A stretch of DNA of 64,000 bases from the NCBI RefSeq assembly GCF_046630445.1, contig NC_092336.1, forward strand, positions 296,490,001 to 296,554,000, written 5' to 3'. Shown here one piece after another: positions 25,257 to 39,372 of this stretch. The notes beneath the pieces are model-generated. The model had not been told where the DNA came from, did no database searches, and worked only from the letters and a program-made list of their open reading frames with translations. Origin of the DNA: Rutidosis leptorrhynchoides. Taxonomy: Eukaryota; Streptophyta; Magnoliopsida; Asterales; Asteraceae. Position 1 is the stretch's first letter, and each line of letters opens with the position of its first letter. The position numbers were made by a program, and so were the translations under genes.

Positions 25257-27205
25257 ACTGAAAGGACCCGTTCATATACATTATAAACGATTCACAATAG
25301 TTGATTACATTGCGAGGTATTTGACCTCTATATGATACATTTTACAAACATTGCATTCGTTTTTAAAAGACAAACTTTCTTTACATCGAAAATTGACAGG
25401 CATGCATACCTTTTCATAATATCCACTATCCAACTATAAATTGATTTAATAATAATCTTTGATGAACTCAATGACTCGAATGCAACGTTCTTCGAAATAT
25501 GCTATGAAAGACTCCAAGTAATATCTTTAAAATGAGCAAATCCACAGCGGAAGATTTCTTTAACACCTGAGAATAAACATGCTTTAAAGTGTCAACCAAA
25601 AGGTTGGTGAGTTCATTAGTTTATCATAATCATTTATTTCCATCATTTTAATAGACCACAAGAATTTCATTTCCAGTTCTCATAAATATACGTCCCATGC
25701 ATAGAGACAAAAATAATCATTCATATGGTGAACACCTGGTAACCGACATTAACTAGATACATATAAGAATATCCCCTATCATTCCGGGATCCTCCTTCGG
25801 ACATGATATAAATTTCGAAGTACTAAAGCATCCGGTACTTTGGATGGGGTTTGTTAGGCCCAATAGATCTATCTTTAGGATTCGCGTCAATTAGGGTGTC
25901 TGTTCCCTAATTCTTAGATTACCAGACTTTAATAAAAAGGGGCATATTCGATTTCAATAATTCAACCATAGAATGTAGTTTCAATTACTTGTGTGTATTT
26001 CGTCAAACATTTATAAAAGCGCATGTATTCTCAGTCCCAAAAATATAAAGGGTAAAAAGGCAAATGAAACTCACCATACTGTATTTCGTAGTAAAAATAC
26101 ATATAACGTCATTGAACAAGTGCAAGGTTGGCCTCGGATTCACGAACCTAAATTAATTATATATATTTATGTGTTGGTCAATATTTGTCTAACAAATTAG
26201 GTCAAGTCATAGTGTACCACAATCCTAATGCTCGAGACTAATATGCAAAAGTCAACAAAAGTAAATTTGACTCAAAATAATTTCCAAAAATCTATACATG
26301 TTTAATATATATTTTAAATAACGTCATTTTATATTTTTAAATATTTTTAAAAGATTTATTAGAGTAAATAATATAATTTATTTATTAATAAATAAAATTT
26401 TATATTTAATTTATATAATAAAATATACTTTTATATATATATTAAGTAATAAAATTTATAGGGTTCATTTAATATCATAAAGATAATATGATAGGTATTA
26501 TTAAAGTAAGTTATTACACGTAGTAAAATATGTTTGTATCACATATTTATTTGATAAAATAATATCTATAATGATAGTAAGTAAAAGTTGTATTATTTTA
26601 TAATAATAATTATTATTATAAAAATATCAATATTTATAATTACTAAAATGACATTATAATAAAACGATAATTCTAATTATGATAACTTTAATATTTATGA
26701 TAATTTTTAATATTATCTTTAAAATAAAAATTCTATTTAAAATAATAATAATAATGATATTTTATAGTAACAATGACATTTCAATTAAAATGATAATTTT
26801 TGTTAAAATGATAGTTTTAATACTCACGATACTTTTAATAATAATAGTAATGATAAAAATAATAAGAACGATAATTTTATTTAAATCAATATCTTATAAT
26901 ATTTTAATTTCATCATGATACTCTTACTCATTATTTCCTAATCGTTTCGTTTAATAGCTTTTAATCGTCTTTTATATCGTGTTCATAATAATGATAATAA
27001 TAGTAATCAAAATAATTAGGTGTTACAAATATTTGTTTTAATTACACTAATATTAATAATGATAGTTACTATAACATTATTAACGATAATACTTATAATT
27101 AACTTAATGATAATATAGTAATAATAATAATAATAACAATAACAATAACCATTTTTAAATAATGATATATATATTAATAATGATAATAATAATAATAATA
27201 ATAAT

Positions 27206-27790
27206 ATGCATATCTTATACCTTATCTCAACCGCAAGTGTAACTAATTCAAGACCTAACCTGTCTAAGGGCAATATCAAAAGTACAAGCATGCATAATCC
27301 TAAATACTCGAGCACTAGTCAGGGATACACTATTAGTATGTAAAAGTTAAATTATGAGTACTCACGTATCAATATTGAGATTCAATATTGCAGGAAAGGT
27401 ACGTAGACGCAACGGAAATGATAAACACTATATTGACCTCACGAGCATACCCATGAACCATACTCAATCACCTCCATAGCTATAACCAATAATTTCCTTA
27501 ATCCTATCCTACTCGAAAAACAATTTCGAAACCACTCGGACAGCACTCCGTCGTAATATTTTATGTATACTAATAATATCTTGAAATAATACGGACTAAA
27601 TATATATATGTAAATCGATTGAGAGAGTTTAGAGAAAAATATTTTCAAGTTTCTATGAAATAATGAAACCTATTGAATTCTATTTATAATAGATTTTTGA
27701 ATTATTAAAGTTAATTATTAAAGTGTGAATTATTAAAGTATGAATTATTAAAGTTATAATATATATACACATATACATATATAATCATAT
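27206..27790. repeat. 585-bp direct duplication in LTR D, copy 1
   Basis: It matches 28230-28814 at a constant offset of 1,024 bases; I see no differences. It begins ATGCATATC and ends ATAATCATAT at both places, with unrelated bases beyond each end. Confidence 0.9.
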
Positions 27791-27806
27791 ACATATACAT
27801 ATACAT

Positions 27807-27846
<40 letters not shown>

Positions 27847-27848
27847 GG

Positions 27849-27956
<108 letters not shown>

Positions 27957-28229
27957 GGATAATAATAATATTAATTATAACTTTAACGATAATAACGATA
28001 GTAATAATAAAAAAATAACAATTTTTAATGATAAATCCCTTTTATTGATAAAGATAATAATAATCATAATAATAAGATAAAACTAGAACGACGATAAAAA
28101 CGACGATAATAATAATCATTTTTAATAAAAATATCGAAAATTCATTTGATTGTAACTTCTAATCCGTTCATCGAAACCATTCGATATCTAAAGGAAAAGT
28201 TCTTAATTTTTCGCTAGCTTTCCAAGGAC

Positions 28230-28814
28230 ATGCATATCTTATACCTTATCTCAACCGCAAGTGTAACTAATTCAAGACCTAACCTGTCTAAGGGCAATAT
28301 CAAAAGTACAAGCATGCATAATCCTAAATACTCGAGCACTAGTCAGGGATACACTATTAGTATGTAAAAGTTAAATTATGAGTACTCACGTATCAATATT
28401 GAGATTCAATATTGCAGGAAAGGTACGTAGACGCAACGGAAATGATAAACACTATATTGACCTCACGAGCATACCCATGAACCATACTCAATCACCTCCA
28501 TAGCTATAACCAATAATTTCCTTAATCCTATCCTACTCGAAAAACAATTTCGAAACCACTCGGACAGCACTCCGTCGTAATATTTTATGTATACTAATAA
28601 TATCTTGAAATAATACGGACTAAATATATATATGTAAATCGATTGAGAGAGTTTAGAGAAAAATATTTTCAAGTTTCTATGAAATAATGAAACCTATTGA
28701 ATTCTATTTATAATAGATTTTTGAATTATTAAAGTTAATTATTAAAGTGTGAATTATTAAAGTATGAATTATTAAAGTTATAATATATATACACATATAC
28801 ATATATAATCATAT
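28230..28814. repeat. 585-bp direct duplication in LTR D, copy 2
   Basis: Second copy of 27206-27790. This copy is continuous with the normal LTR right end (tcgtttaatggttcgtg). Confidence 0.9.
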
Positions 28815-28976
28815 TCGTTTAATGGTTCGTGAATCGTTGGAACTTGGTCGAGGTTGAATGAATGTATGAACATAGTTTAAAATTCTAGAAATTTAACTTA
28901 ACAAATATTGCTTATCGTGTCGGAAACATATAAAGATTAAAGTTTAAATTTGGTTGAAAATTTTCGGGTTGTCACA

Positions 28977-29012
28977 GTACCTACCCGTTAAAGAAATTTC
29001 GTCCCGAAATTT
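28977..29012 (-). promoter_or_regulatory. Polypurine tract and hairpin next to LTR D
   Basis: The minus strand reads AAATTTCGGGACGAAATTT (28994-29012), then CTTTAACGGGTAGGTAC abutting LTR D. The hairpin is perfect here. Confidence 0.85.
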
Positions 29013-29535
29013 GAGTGGAAAGGTCGTGAATGATAATAAGTATGTTTTCATGATGCATAGGGGCTGAAAATTAGAGTTTTATCATCAACGAATAATTTGG
29101 ATAAACAATCCATTTATATGAAGAGTACGAATGAAGCTAACATAGAAGAGTGAAATGAGTAAGTGTAGATTCATCTTATCATTTGACGTAGATATGATTG
29201 ATTCCCAGATTTCAAGGGATTTGAAGAAAATCTTCTTAATAAGATTTGACTATCCGGTAATCAAGGGAATTAGGATCCGCTTTAAATGCGATCGTCCATT
29301 TTAATTGTTCTGTCAGAGATTTTCTTATAAATTCACCTCCTTCGTTTCCTTACTACTCACACCTTCTGTTGATGCATTTTATGCAAGTCCCTAGACATCT
29401 ACCCACGTCCATTGCAGGTACAACAATTTACAGGCCACCATGATTGCTCGTTATTATCCTATCCGTGTTTGTATGTGGTTACAGGAACTGCGGGAACGAG
29501 ATTTAGATGTTTGACTATGTTAGACTTAGTCAGAC

Positions 29536-29717
29536 GTACGAGTGAAGCCTCACTAGTACGGCTGACAGGTTCATACACACGGTTGATGCTGAGCTAAGTC
29601 ACAATTACAACCTTAATGAGAAGACACGAGTGAGTGATCACCCGTACGGCTGATGAAGCCAACTCGTACGTGTGATGAATGAATCGTATGAGTGAGTCAA
29701 CAGCAGGGGTATATAAA
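29536..29717 (+). promoter_or_regulatory. Antisense promoter-like block, internal 2
   Basis: Four GTAC motifs, the first at 29536, and TATATAAA at 29710-29717. It is nearly the same sequence as 7919-8100. Confidence 0.45.
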
Positions 29718-30620
29718 GTCTTATGTTCTTCATTTTAGGTTAAGCCTCTCATTTGTTACACACACTCAGATCTAGTGAGCTCCTCCGATTCTCTCTCAAT
29801 CCAAATCACCCAGGTGGTAAATAATAGCTCTAGGTGTTGATCTAATCACACTTGATTTAGTTGTGGTTTGACTAAATTAATCAAAAAAAAAAAACTTAAC
29901 CTATTCACTAGAGGGTTTGATTCACTTATTCCGCCATTGTGTGAGTTAAATCTGTTGATTTCTAAGTTCCTAGTCATGTTTCATCACCTTCTATTCTTTC
30001 CCCCTCAATTCATATTTTAAAGTATTCATCAATATGCTCCATCCAGTTCTAATTCTCGATATACTTGTAACTTTCATATCGGTCATTCTTCTTTTTCATC
30101 TACCGCCGGAAGAATCTATTTACTTCTACTATACTCTTGGGTTTATAGTGTTTCTAGTTCTCCCGTGTCTTTATATTGCTATATGCATCGATATATATGG
30201 TTTATAATTTCTGGTTTGTCGTTGGGCTTTATATGTTCCCTTATATTTCAAAGTCTCTGCTTCTGTCTTCTATAATCATTATCATTCACAGTTAATGCTC
30301 TCTTTTATTTGCTGCAATTTATACCCCAATTTCTATTTCGGAGTTTTGTCCTTTTGTTTCTTCTTCTTGCGATTAAGCACCGCTTGTAATGGTCCAGAAT
30401 TCACAGATATGAATTTCGGAATGAACATTGTTAATATTCTAGGAAGGAAATTGTGATGGCACGATCTTGACTTGTCGAATTACTAGAATACCTTGGAAAG
30501 GCCGAATCATCAAGAAATATTTTCTTGATATTTTAGAGGTTAAATAGAATACAAGAGTCATATAACATGACACATGATGATGTTATCATCTGTGAATCAT
30601 CACGTTCCATTTAGAAACTC

Positions 30621-30683
30621 AGCATGACTTACTGTAATATAATCACATTGATCAAGTGTCATTATATTATACTAATTCATGCT
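30621..30683 (-). other. Conserved stem-loop with palindromic loop (internal 2)
   Basis: Arms 30621-30643 and 30661-30683; 17-nt loop with TTGATCAA at 30648-30655. It reads the same as the copy at 9001-9063. Confidence 0.7.
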
Positions 30684-30887
30684 TCAGTTCCCAACACTAC
30701 TTCAAAATATTCCTATTTTAAACTTGAATGTTTCAGAATTTAGAAACTAAAATAGTTTCTTTTATGATGTAATACAGATAGCGCGAAGAGGTAAATGATT
30801 TCAAATAAGAAAAATTAAGAAAATATCTTCAGAAATATGGAGGATATTTATAATGAAAGATATGATGATATTTTAGAATTTCTAATA

Positions 30888-31103
30888 TCAGAGGATGATG
30901 AAGAATATTGTTCGCAGGGGTTTAGAGTCAGGAGAAAGGTATTCGTTAATGACTTCAGCAGGTACTGAATCATTTGGATCCTTTGAAGTCAGGTTCAGTC
31001 TTTGTAATTTTTCCACAGCCTCCTTCCTACTTTGCTCAATCCGTTTTCCAGTTCCAAAACTTCTCTTTTTCTGCGCTTTGCCAGCACACTTCATCATTAT
31101 CAT
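30888..31103 (-). CDS. Conserved 71-residue ORF of unknown function, internal 2
   Basis: It differs from the ORF at 9268-9483 by only two residues that I can see (Ile to Thr in GIGKR/GTGKR and Ala to Ser in NEYLAPD/NEYLSPD). The shared start, stop and charge pattern suggest the ORF was intact in the common source. Function unknown. Confidence 0.35.
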   Translation of the reverse strand: MIMMKCAGKAQKKRSFGTGKRIEQSRKEAVEKLQRLNLTSKDPNDSVPAEVINEYLSPDSKPLRTIFFIIL

Positions 31104-31996
31104 CCAGCTTTTACCATTTAAAGTCTTTTATATTTTTTGCTACTTCATCAGCATTTTTTTTTTCCGGAGAACCAATTCGTAGTTCGGAGTGTTTTTCAGA
31201 AACTTCACATTCAAATTAATCCAGAAGATAGACGTTATATATACACATATAACTGTTGGCGTAGACATGCTGCGAGATTTCAAAATACTGATTGCTAATT
31301 CTCAATGATTCGTATGGTAATTCTCATTACAAGATGCGAATGAGTAAATGATGGGGTTTCAATGAATAATTATAATGACTTTTTGGAGAGTCTAAAGTCA
31401 AAGGGTAATGAAGTTGTTGGTACATCTGCTAATAATGTGGTGGAATTTAAATGTTTCCTGGTAACGATGGTGTATATCTCAAGGTTATAATAAGGTTAGT
31501 CTGACTGAAAAGTCAAAGTTGACTTGCTGGAGCTGTGACAAAACTGGCTACTTTGAATAGGAGTCGCAAAGTTATTTTTGCTAATAAATGCCAAAGAATC
31601 TGACGCGGATACGTTGTTTAAACTTTTACTTCGGTTTCAAGAGTTTTTCGGGTACATAACTGTGGGTAACATGTGGTTGGATCATCATCTTGATTGCTCA
31701 TCATTCGAAGTGTCTTCAGAAATTTTCGAAGGGTTTGAACACAGATTGTAATCGTTAACATATATTTGATGTTCTAACACAGTTTTGAAGTCAAAATATA
31801 GCTTGTGAAAGATGCAAGGATCTAAGAGTGATGATTTTGGTCATATCTCAAGTTGAATTTTGAGATTTTAAAATCAGAATATGTAATTAAATTTTGAATG
31901 AGTATGGTTGTTTTGATTTATATAAAAGAATGTATATTGTTGTGAAAGTAGGGAGTATAATGGATGATTTGCTGAATCAGATTCAAAGAATGTAAC

Positions 31997-32064
31997 ATAT
32001 TAATTGTGAATTTATATATCTCTCGGGTATTACCTACCCGTTAAAAAAAATTCACATTTAATAT
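31997..32064 (-). other. Inverted repeat around a PPT-like sequence, internal 2
   Basis: The left arm ATATTAATTGTGAA is intact and the right arm reads TTCACATTTAATAT, one base off. The loop holds the same GGGTAGGTAATACCC core on the minus strand. Confidence 0.6.
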
Positions 32065-32556
32065 TTTGTACAAAAGAATTTTATTACGGTCTTTATGAAA
32101 ATATATATATGTATATTTTCTTCAGATGTAACATAGATTTAATGAGTTAATGTTAAATTAAACTCATTTGATTTACGGTTGAAACTAGAATTGAATAATC
32201 CCTAAAGGCTTTAAAAAGTACATAACTTTTACGCAGTATTTCTTTAATGACATTGAAATTATGAATCAATACTTCGTTATTTGTTGATGTATGATGTTCG
32301 GTTCGTGAAATTCTTGTGAATTTCGCAAAGTACGAATGATGTTATCTGAAAAGTTTCGGGTACATCGATGATGAAAGTGTAAAATCAAATATATACTTGA
32401 TTTATTATGAATTGAAATTTATTGAATTGCGACAGAGATTGTAGTTAATGCTAGTTAAATTGCGGTCGAAGGATGTACATTATTGCATATTTGTAATATG
32501 AATTAACCGAGTAGTTAAGATTCACACACAATAGCTTAGCACGAAAAGATTTATTT

Positions 32557-32559
<3 letters not shown>

Positions 32560-32649
<90 letters not shown>
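32560..32649. repeat. (TA)n microsatellite, internal 2
   Basis: Pure TA run in the same place as 10941-11042. A second run lies at 33682-33758 near the primer-site leader, matching the one at 24851-24914. Confidence 0.95.
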
Positions 32650-32654
<5 letters not shown>

Positions 32655-33285
32655 CATATAATTTCTTCAGAGGGAATGAGTTAATTCTTCATAACTCGTT
32701 GATACAATATACACGTTATTGATTCGTAATGATGTCCACAGTGATTCTTGAACTGACGGAGTTTGTGATGTTATCTGTGTTGTTGATTCGGATGTTGACT
32801 GTACTGACGATGCTGGTAACGCTGACGGTATTGTTGATGCTGTTGGTAAAGCAAGTTTAGCTTGTTAATCACACACCATTTTTGTCAGGGTTTCTACTCT
32901 TCCTTCTATCATTTTGGTTCGCTTAACTGATTTATGGTTAGGGCTAGATTAGATAATCTCTAAGACTTTAGAGATTACATAATCCCCGCGGAATTTTTCT
33001 CCAATGAAGTTATGAATTAATACTTCGTCAGTTATTGTTGTTGGTACTCCTTGGTATCTATGGTGCGTATGACGTTGATGCTCGTGGGACAGATTGTGAA
33101 GTTGAGGTTTACGACGCGGTTGTGGTTGGAGGTGGTAATGGTACTGTTGGCGTTGATGATGGTGGTACTGGTTATGCTGCTGATGCTGCTGCTGGTGTTT
33201 GTAATCTCTGCACCATATTCTCCAAAGCCACTACCCGAGCGCGAAGCTCGTTGACTTCTTCTATTACACCGGGGTGATTGTCGGT

Positions 33286-33606
33286 TCAGACGAGCGGATA
33301 AATAAAATCTAAAATTTGATGTAATATATAATCGTGACGCGATACTCTGGAAATGAGCGAGAAAATGGTGTTTCGGACAGGTTCGCCGGTAAGTTCTTCA
33401 GGTTCTTCGTCAAGAGGGCAATGTGGTGGATGGAAGGGATCACCTTCTTCTTGTCTCCAATGATTTAGGAGGCTACGAACCCATCCCCAATTCATCCAGA
33501 ATAGGTGATGACTGATTGGTTGATCTATTCCGGTCACACTGCTTTCGGAGCTTGAATGGGATTCCATTTCGGAATCTGAGTGACTTGAACTGATGACGAA
33601 TTCCAT
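33286..33606 (-). pseudogene. LARD gag-like ORF, truncated at residue 106
   Basis: It begins MEFVISSSHSDSEMESHSSS at 33604-33606 and follows the nested copy's ORF closely through FIYPLV. There a TGA replaces a codon that is CGA in the copy at 24405-24769 (CpG to TpG). Sequence for the coiled-coil part continues in frame to about 33200. The same TAA after the Ala-rich segment is present. Confidence 0.6.
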
Positions 33607-33680
33607 TTCGTACGATTGGATAAAGGATTTTTTTTCGATATGAAATGATTTTAGCTAACGGATGGTATTCTAATTACATA

Positions 33681-33760
<80 letters not shown>

Positions 33761-34085
33761 AAAGATTTCGTAGATTACGGAGGACTTTGCGGGATATGTC
33801 AGGCAAAGTTTAAAGTAACAGATACGATAAGATATGATTTAGCAGATATGCTAAGATATGAATTTTTGTCTATACACTATTCATGCAATCAATGCAGCAA
33901 GACGTGTCTTCGACTAAAAATGATAAGCAGGTAATTTCCTGAGGATGATAAGTAGTTAATTTTTGACACAAAATGATAAGCAAAACTTTTGACATGCAGA
34001 CACGGTCGAAGTCCAGACTCACTAATGTATCCTATCGACTTATCAGTTAGACACACTAATGCAGACCTGGTTCGCTAAGACCACT

Positions 34086-34097
34086 GCTCTGATACCA
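34086..34097 (-). promoter_or_regulatory. Primer-binding site next to LTR E
   Basis: gctctgatacca, reverse complement of TGGTATCAGAGC, two bases from LTR E. This is the functional 5' end of the composite. Confidence 0.93.
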
Positions 34098-34099
34098 AC

Positions 34100-36051
34100 T
34101 GAAAGGACCCGTTCATATACGTTATAAACGATTCACAATAGTTGATTACATTGCGAGGTATTTGACCTCTATATGATACATTTTATAAACATTGCATTCG
34201 TTTTTAAAAGACAAATTTTCTTTACATCGAAAATTGACAGGCATGCATACCATTTCATAATATCCACTATCCAACTATAAATTGATTAAATAATAATCTT
34301 TGATGAACTCAATGACTCGAATGCAACGTTCTTCGAAATATGCTATGAAAGACTCCAAGTAATATCTTTAAAATGAGCAAATGCACAGCGGAAGATTTCT
34401 TTAACACCTGAAAATAAACATGCTTTAAAGTGTCAACCAAAAGGTTGGTGAGTTCATTAGTTTATCATAATCATTTATTTCCATCATTTTAATAGACCAC
34501 AAGAATTTCATTTCCAGTTCTCATAAATATACGTCCCATGCATAGAGACAAAAATAATCATTCATATGGTGAAAACCTGGTAACCGACATTAACTAGATA
34601 CATATAAGAATATCCCCTATCATTCCGGGATCCTCCTTCGAACATGATATAAATTTCGAAGTACTAAGGCATCCGGTACTTTTGATGGGGTTTGTTAGGC
34701 CCAATAGATCTATCTTTAGGATTCGCGTCAATTAGGGTATCTGTTCCCTAATTCTTAGATTACCAGACTTTAATAAAAAGGGGCATATTCGATTTCGATA
34801 ATTCAACCATAGAATGTAGTTTCAATTACTTGTGCCTATTTCGTCAAACATTTATAAAAGCGCATGTATTCTCAGTCCCAAAAATATAAAGGGTAAAAAG
34901 GCAAATGAAACTCACCATACTGTATTTCGTAGTAAAAATACATATAACGTCATTGAACAAGTGCAAGGTTGGCCTCGAATTCACGAACCTAAATTAATTA
35001 TATATATTTATGTGTTTGTCAATATTTGTCTAACAAATTAGGTCAAGTCATAGTGTACCACAATCCTAATGCTCGAGACTAATATGCAAAAGTCAACAAA
35101 AGTAAATTTGACTCAAAATAATTTCCAAAAATCTATACATGATTAATATATAGTTTAAATATCGTCGTTTTATATTTTTAAATATTTTTAAATATTTTTA
35201 AAAGATTTATTAGAGTAAATAATATAATTTATTTATTAATAAATAAAATTTTATATTAAATTTATATAATAAAATATACTTATATATATATTAAGTAATA
35301 AAATTTATAGGGTTCATTTAATATCATAAAGATAATATGATAGGTATTATTAAAGTAAGTTATTACACGTAGTAAAATATGTTTGTATCACATATTTATT
35401 TGATAAAATAATATATATAATGATAGTAAGTAAAAGTTGTATTATTTTGTAATAATAATAATTATTATAAAAATATCAATATTTATAATTACTAAAATGA
35501 CATTATGATAAAACGATAATTCTAATTATGATAACTTTAATATTTATGATAATTTTTAATATTATCTTTAAAATAATAATTCTATTTAAAATAATAATAA
35601 TAATGATATTTTATAGTAACAATGACATTTCAATTAAAATGATAATTTTTGTTAAAATGATAGTTTTAATACTAACGATACTTTTAATAATAATACTAAT
35701 GATAAAAATAATAAGAACGATAATTTTATCTAAATCAATATCTTATAATATTTTAATTTCATCATGATACTCTTACTCATTATTTCCTAATCGTTTCGTT
35801 TAATAGCTTTTAATCATCTTTTATATCGTGTTCATAATAATGATAATAATAGTAATCAAAATAATTAGGTGTTACAAATATTTGTTTTAATTACACTAAT
35901 ATTAATAATGATAGTTACTATAACATTATTAACGATAATAATAATAATTATCTTAATGATAATATAGTAATAATAATAATAACAATAACAATAACCATTT
36001 TTAAATAATGATATATATATTAATAATGATAATAATAATAATAATAATAAT

Positions 36052-36150
<99 letters not shown>

Positions 36151-37813
36151 TGGATAATAATAATACTAATTATAACTTTAACGATAATAATGATAGTAAT
36201 AATAAAAAAAATAAAAATTTTTAATGATAAATCCCTTTTATTGATAAAGATAATAATAATCATAATAATAAGATAAAACTAGAACGACGATAAAAACGAC
36301 GATAATAATAATCATTTTTAATAAAAATATCGAAAATTCAATTGATTATAACTTCTAATCCGTTCATCGAAACCATTCGATATCTAAAGGAAAAAAGTTC
36401 TTAATTTTTTGCTAGCTTTCCAAGGACATGCATATCTTATACCTTATCTCAACCGCAAGTGTAACTAATTCAAGACCTAACCTGTCTAAGGGCAATATCA
36501 AAAGTACAAGCATGTATAATCCTAAATACTCGAGCACTAGTCAGGGATACACTATTAGTATGTAAAAGTTAAATTATGAGTACTCACGTATCAATATTGA
36601 GATTCAATATTGCAGGAAAGATACGTAGACGCAACGGAAATGATAAACACTATATTGACCTCACGAGCATACCCATGAACCATACTCAATCACCTCCATA
36701 GCTATAACTCATAATTTCCTTAACCATATCCTATTCGAAAAACAATTTCAAAACCACTCGGACAGCACTCCGTCGTAATATTTTATGTATACTAATAATA
36801 TCTTGAAATAATACGGAGTAAATATATATATGTAAATCGATTGAGAGAGTTTAGAGAAAAATATTTTCAAGTTTCTATGAAATAATGAAACCTATTGAAT
36901 TCTATTTATAATAGATTTTTGAATTATTAAAGTTAATTATTAAAGTATGAATTATTAAAGTGAATTATTAAAGTATGAATTATTAAAGTGAATTATTAAA
37001 GTATAAATTATTAAAGTGAATTATTAAAGTATGATTTATTAAAGTAAATTATTAAAGTTAAAGTAAAGTAAAAATAAAGTAAAGGTAAAGTTTAAGTATA
37101 GTAAAAGTATAAAACTATGTACGTATAATACGCGTATAAATATATATAATATTAATTTAAATCGTTATATATATTTAATAAAATAAAATATAAATATCGT
37201 TATCTTTATCATACTAGTTAAGTAATGAGTTGTCAAAAGTGGTTCTAGATATTTATAAAAATTATATACGTTTTAATAATAAAGTTCTTTTTAAACTAAA
37301 AACGTTTTTGTACGTTTGAAACTAAATAGATCAATCGAGTCTTTATGAGATTCAATCTTCCACTATCCTTTGTCTAGTTTTCAATGATTAACAATTTGTT
37401 CTTATTTATAAATCACTTTACCATTTTCCGAATATTGTTAAAATGGAAAGATTTCTCAAATCAACGTGGGCCTTTCAACAGAGACTTGTAATCATAATTC
37501 AATATATTTGATAATTCAATCATTTGATCTTATCTTCTAATTCCATTAATAAACATTTTGAAACAGATATAATAATATAAAGTATTTAATCTAATATTTT
37601 GTTTACGTTTCAAGTTATAATATATATACACATATACATATATAATCATATTCGTTTAATGGTTCGTGAATCGTTGGAACTTGGTCGAGGTTGAATGAAT
37701 GTATGAACATAGTTTAAAATTCTTGAAATTTAACTTAACAAATATTGCTTATCGTGTCGGAAACATATAAAGATTAAAGTTTAAATTTGGTTGGAAATTT
37801 TCGGGTTGTCACA
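34100..37813 (-). repeat. LTR E (5' LTR of the composite)
   Basis: Left edge TGAAAGGACCC, right edge GGGTTGTCACA, then the TCGAA duplication. It has the full minisatellite (about 36930-37060) and a TAA tract near 36013-36150. No internal rearrangement is apparent. Confidence 0.92.
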
Positions 37814-37818
37814 TCGAA
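37814..37818. repeat. Target-site duplication TCGAA, right copy
   Basis: Identical to 3651-3655 on the other side of the composite. Confidence 0.85.
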
Positions 37819-39372
37819 CCCGAGACCTCTCGCATACACACAACCTCCTATAACCATCTGTCTGTTTCTATTTTCTGAGAATAATACTCGCGTAAATATA
37901 TATATCATTTGTTCTTTCTATTGCTACTTATTCTTTTTCTTAAAAACTAAAAAATCAAGAACCCAGATTCGAACCCAGGAAGCTTCGTTTAATCCCAACA
38001 CTCTTAACCCTCCTTGTATTTCTATGTTTTTGTTTAAATATCGCAACCATATCCATATAACCCGCCTCTATCTGTTTCTTCTCTTTCTTCTATCTTCATG
38101 ATTATATAAGCACGATCCTATTCGCCTAGTCATTTACGACTCATGTTCTTACCATAAAGAGTTTAATTAACGACCTTACACTCTTTCACGTTCATCATGG
38201 TCACCGATCATCATCGTGACTTAGTTGTTTTTTATCCCTATTGCCATTATCTCATCCTAGTTTCTAATATGTATATCATGTAATAGAAGTTTGGTATTGG
38301 CACAACTAATATATTGGCCCAACTGAATATTCGCAATAGATTCAAGACTTACGCAATATTTACAAACGTGTAAAGGGAAACCACTTGGTAGTCTTTGGTG
38401 GAATGTGGGGTTATTTGTCCCATGGATGTTGGTTTTGATTAGGATCAACATAGTTTTATCATCATCGTCATACAGCATCATCATCATATAGCATTATCTC
38501 CTTGCCACTTAATAACTTGGTCCACCAAATGTAATGCAAAATTACTAGTGGTTTGTGACATTGTTTTTGGCCGATACCTTCCTAGTTGCTTTAATCAATT
38601 GTCAAATTCTATATTCCCTATGTAACCCACTAAGGAAATAAGAGTAAGTGGGATAATCCTTGCAACAAAAGAATGTCGGCCTTTATATCCTAAACCGTCC
38701 CACATGTATAATACGTTTGAAATTTAATTCCCCTTTATAATCATGTTACTCAAACTCAATAACATATGTTTTTATTTCGTTTCATTAAGTACGAAACACA
38801 AGACAACGAAGCTGTTTCATAACAAATGGTTTTCGTGGGTTTTTGTACCAGAGAGAGAGAGATATATATGAGAGTGGGTGTGGCTATTGAAACATAAGAA
38901 GAAGAGAGAAATACCTGGAGAAAAAGAAAGATTATGGTGATGATGGGTTTCGTGGTGATTGTAGGGTGTTCTTGGTTCGTTTGTAGTGGTGTTCTAATTT
39001 GATGGTTTTGGTTTAAAGGAATAGAGAGAGAAGAGAATTAGAGAAAGAAGAGAGATATAGATGGTTGTGTTTGATGGTGTTCTTTCTACAGAAAAAAAGA
39101 AACAGGAAAGATTATGATGTTGAGTGTTGGTGTTCTTCAATGGTGGTTGTCGATGGGTTTGATGTGGGTGCTGAGTCACGAAAAATAACAACAGCAGTAG
39201 TTTATCAGAAAATAGAATTATGTGATGGTTGTGGTTTGCTTTGATGACTAGAAGTATGACAATAGTAGTAACAAAGTATCGATGGTGATTGTGGTTATGA
39301 GGATACATAGTGGCGATCATAAATAGACGATGGTTGATAAGGTGATAGTTGTCATGAAAGGAATGTTAAACA
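37819..39372. other. Unassigned flank with two B-box-like motifs
   Basis: It continues the sequence interrupted at 3655. Two GATTCGAACCC motifs occur, one made by the junction at 3649-3655/37819 and one at about 37969-37979. Each reads GGGTTCGAATC on the minus strand, like a tRNA T-loop (Pol III B box). The second is followed by aggaagcttcgtttaatccc. They could be tRNA-derived SINE remnants, but I cannot define ends or an A box. The rest (38100-39372) is low-complexity, with GA-rich and GGTGGTT-rich stretches. I see no convincing gene; its ORFs are short and compositionally biased. Confidence 0.4.

Larger units (their letters stand above)
24405..25258 (-). mobile_element. Internal region 1 of composite LARD, 5' part
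   Basis: It joins LTR D's primer site to the point where the nested element is inserted. It contains the ORF fragment above, a (TA)n tract at 24851-24914 and the leader with the primer site at its right edge. Confidence 0.85.
28977..34099 (-). mobile_element. Internal region 2 of composite LARD
   Basis: An uninterrupted 5.1-kb internal region between LTRs E and D, with the same order of features as region 1. Stretches without separate entries are non-coding LARD sequence shared with 7360-11639. Confidence 0.88.

Noticed and set aside
37814-38060. Possible tRNA gene from the TTCGAACCC motifs
   Set aside because: Only a T-loop-like box is seen. No acceptor stem, D-loop box A or anticodon arm can be placed at the right spacing.
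38994-39320. His/Asn-rich 108-codon ORF in the flank
   Set aside because: Low-complexity frame over GGTTGTGGTTATG-type repeats with no homology I recognise.
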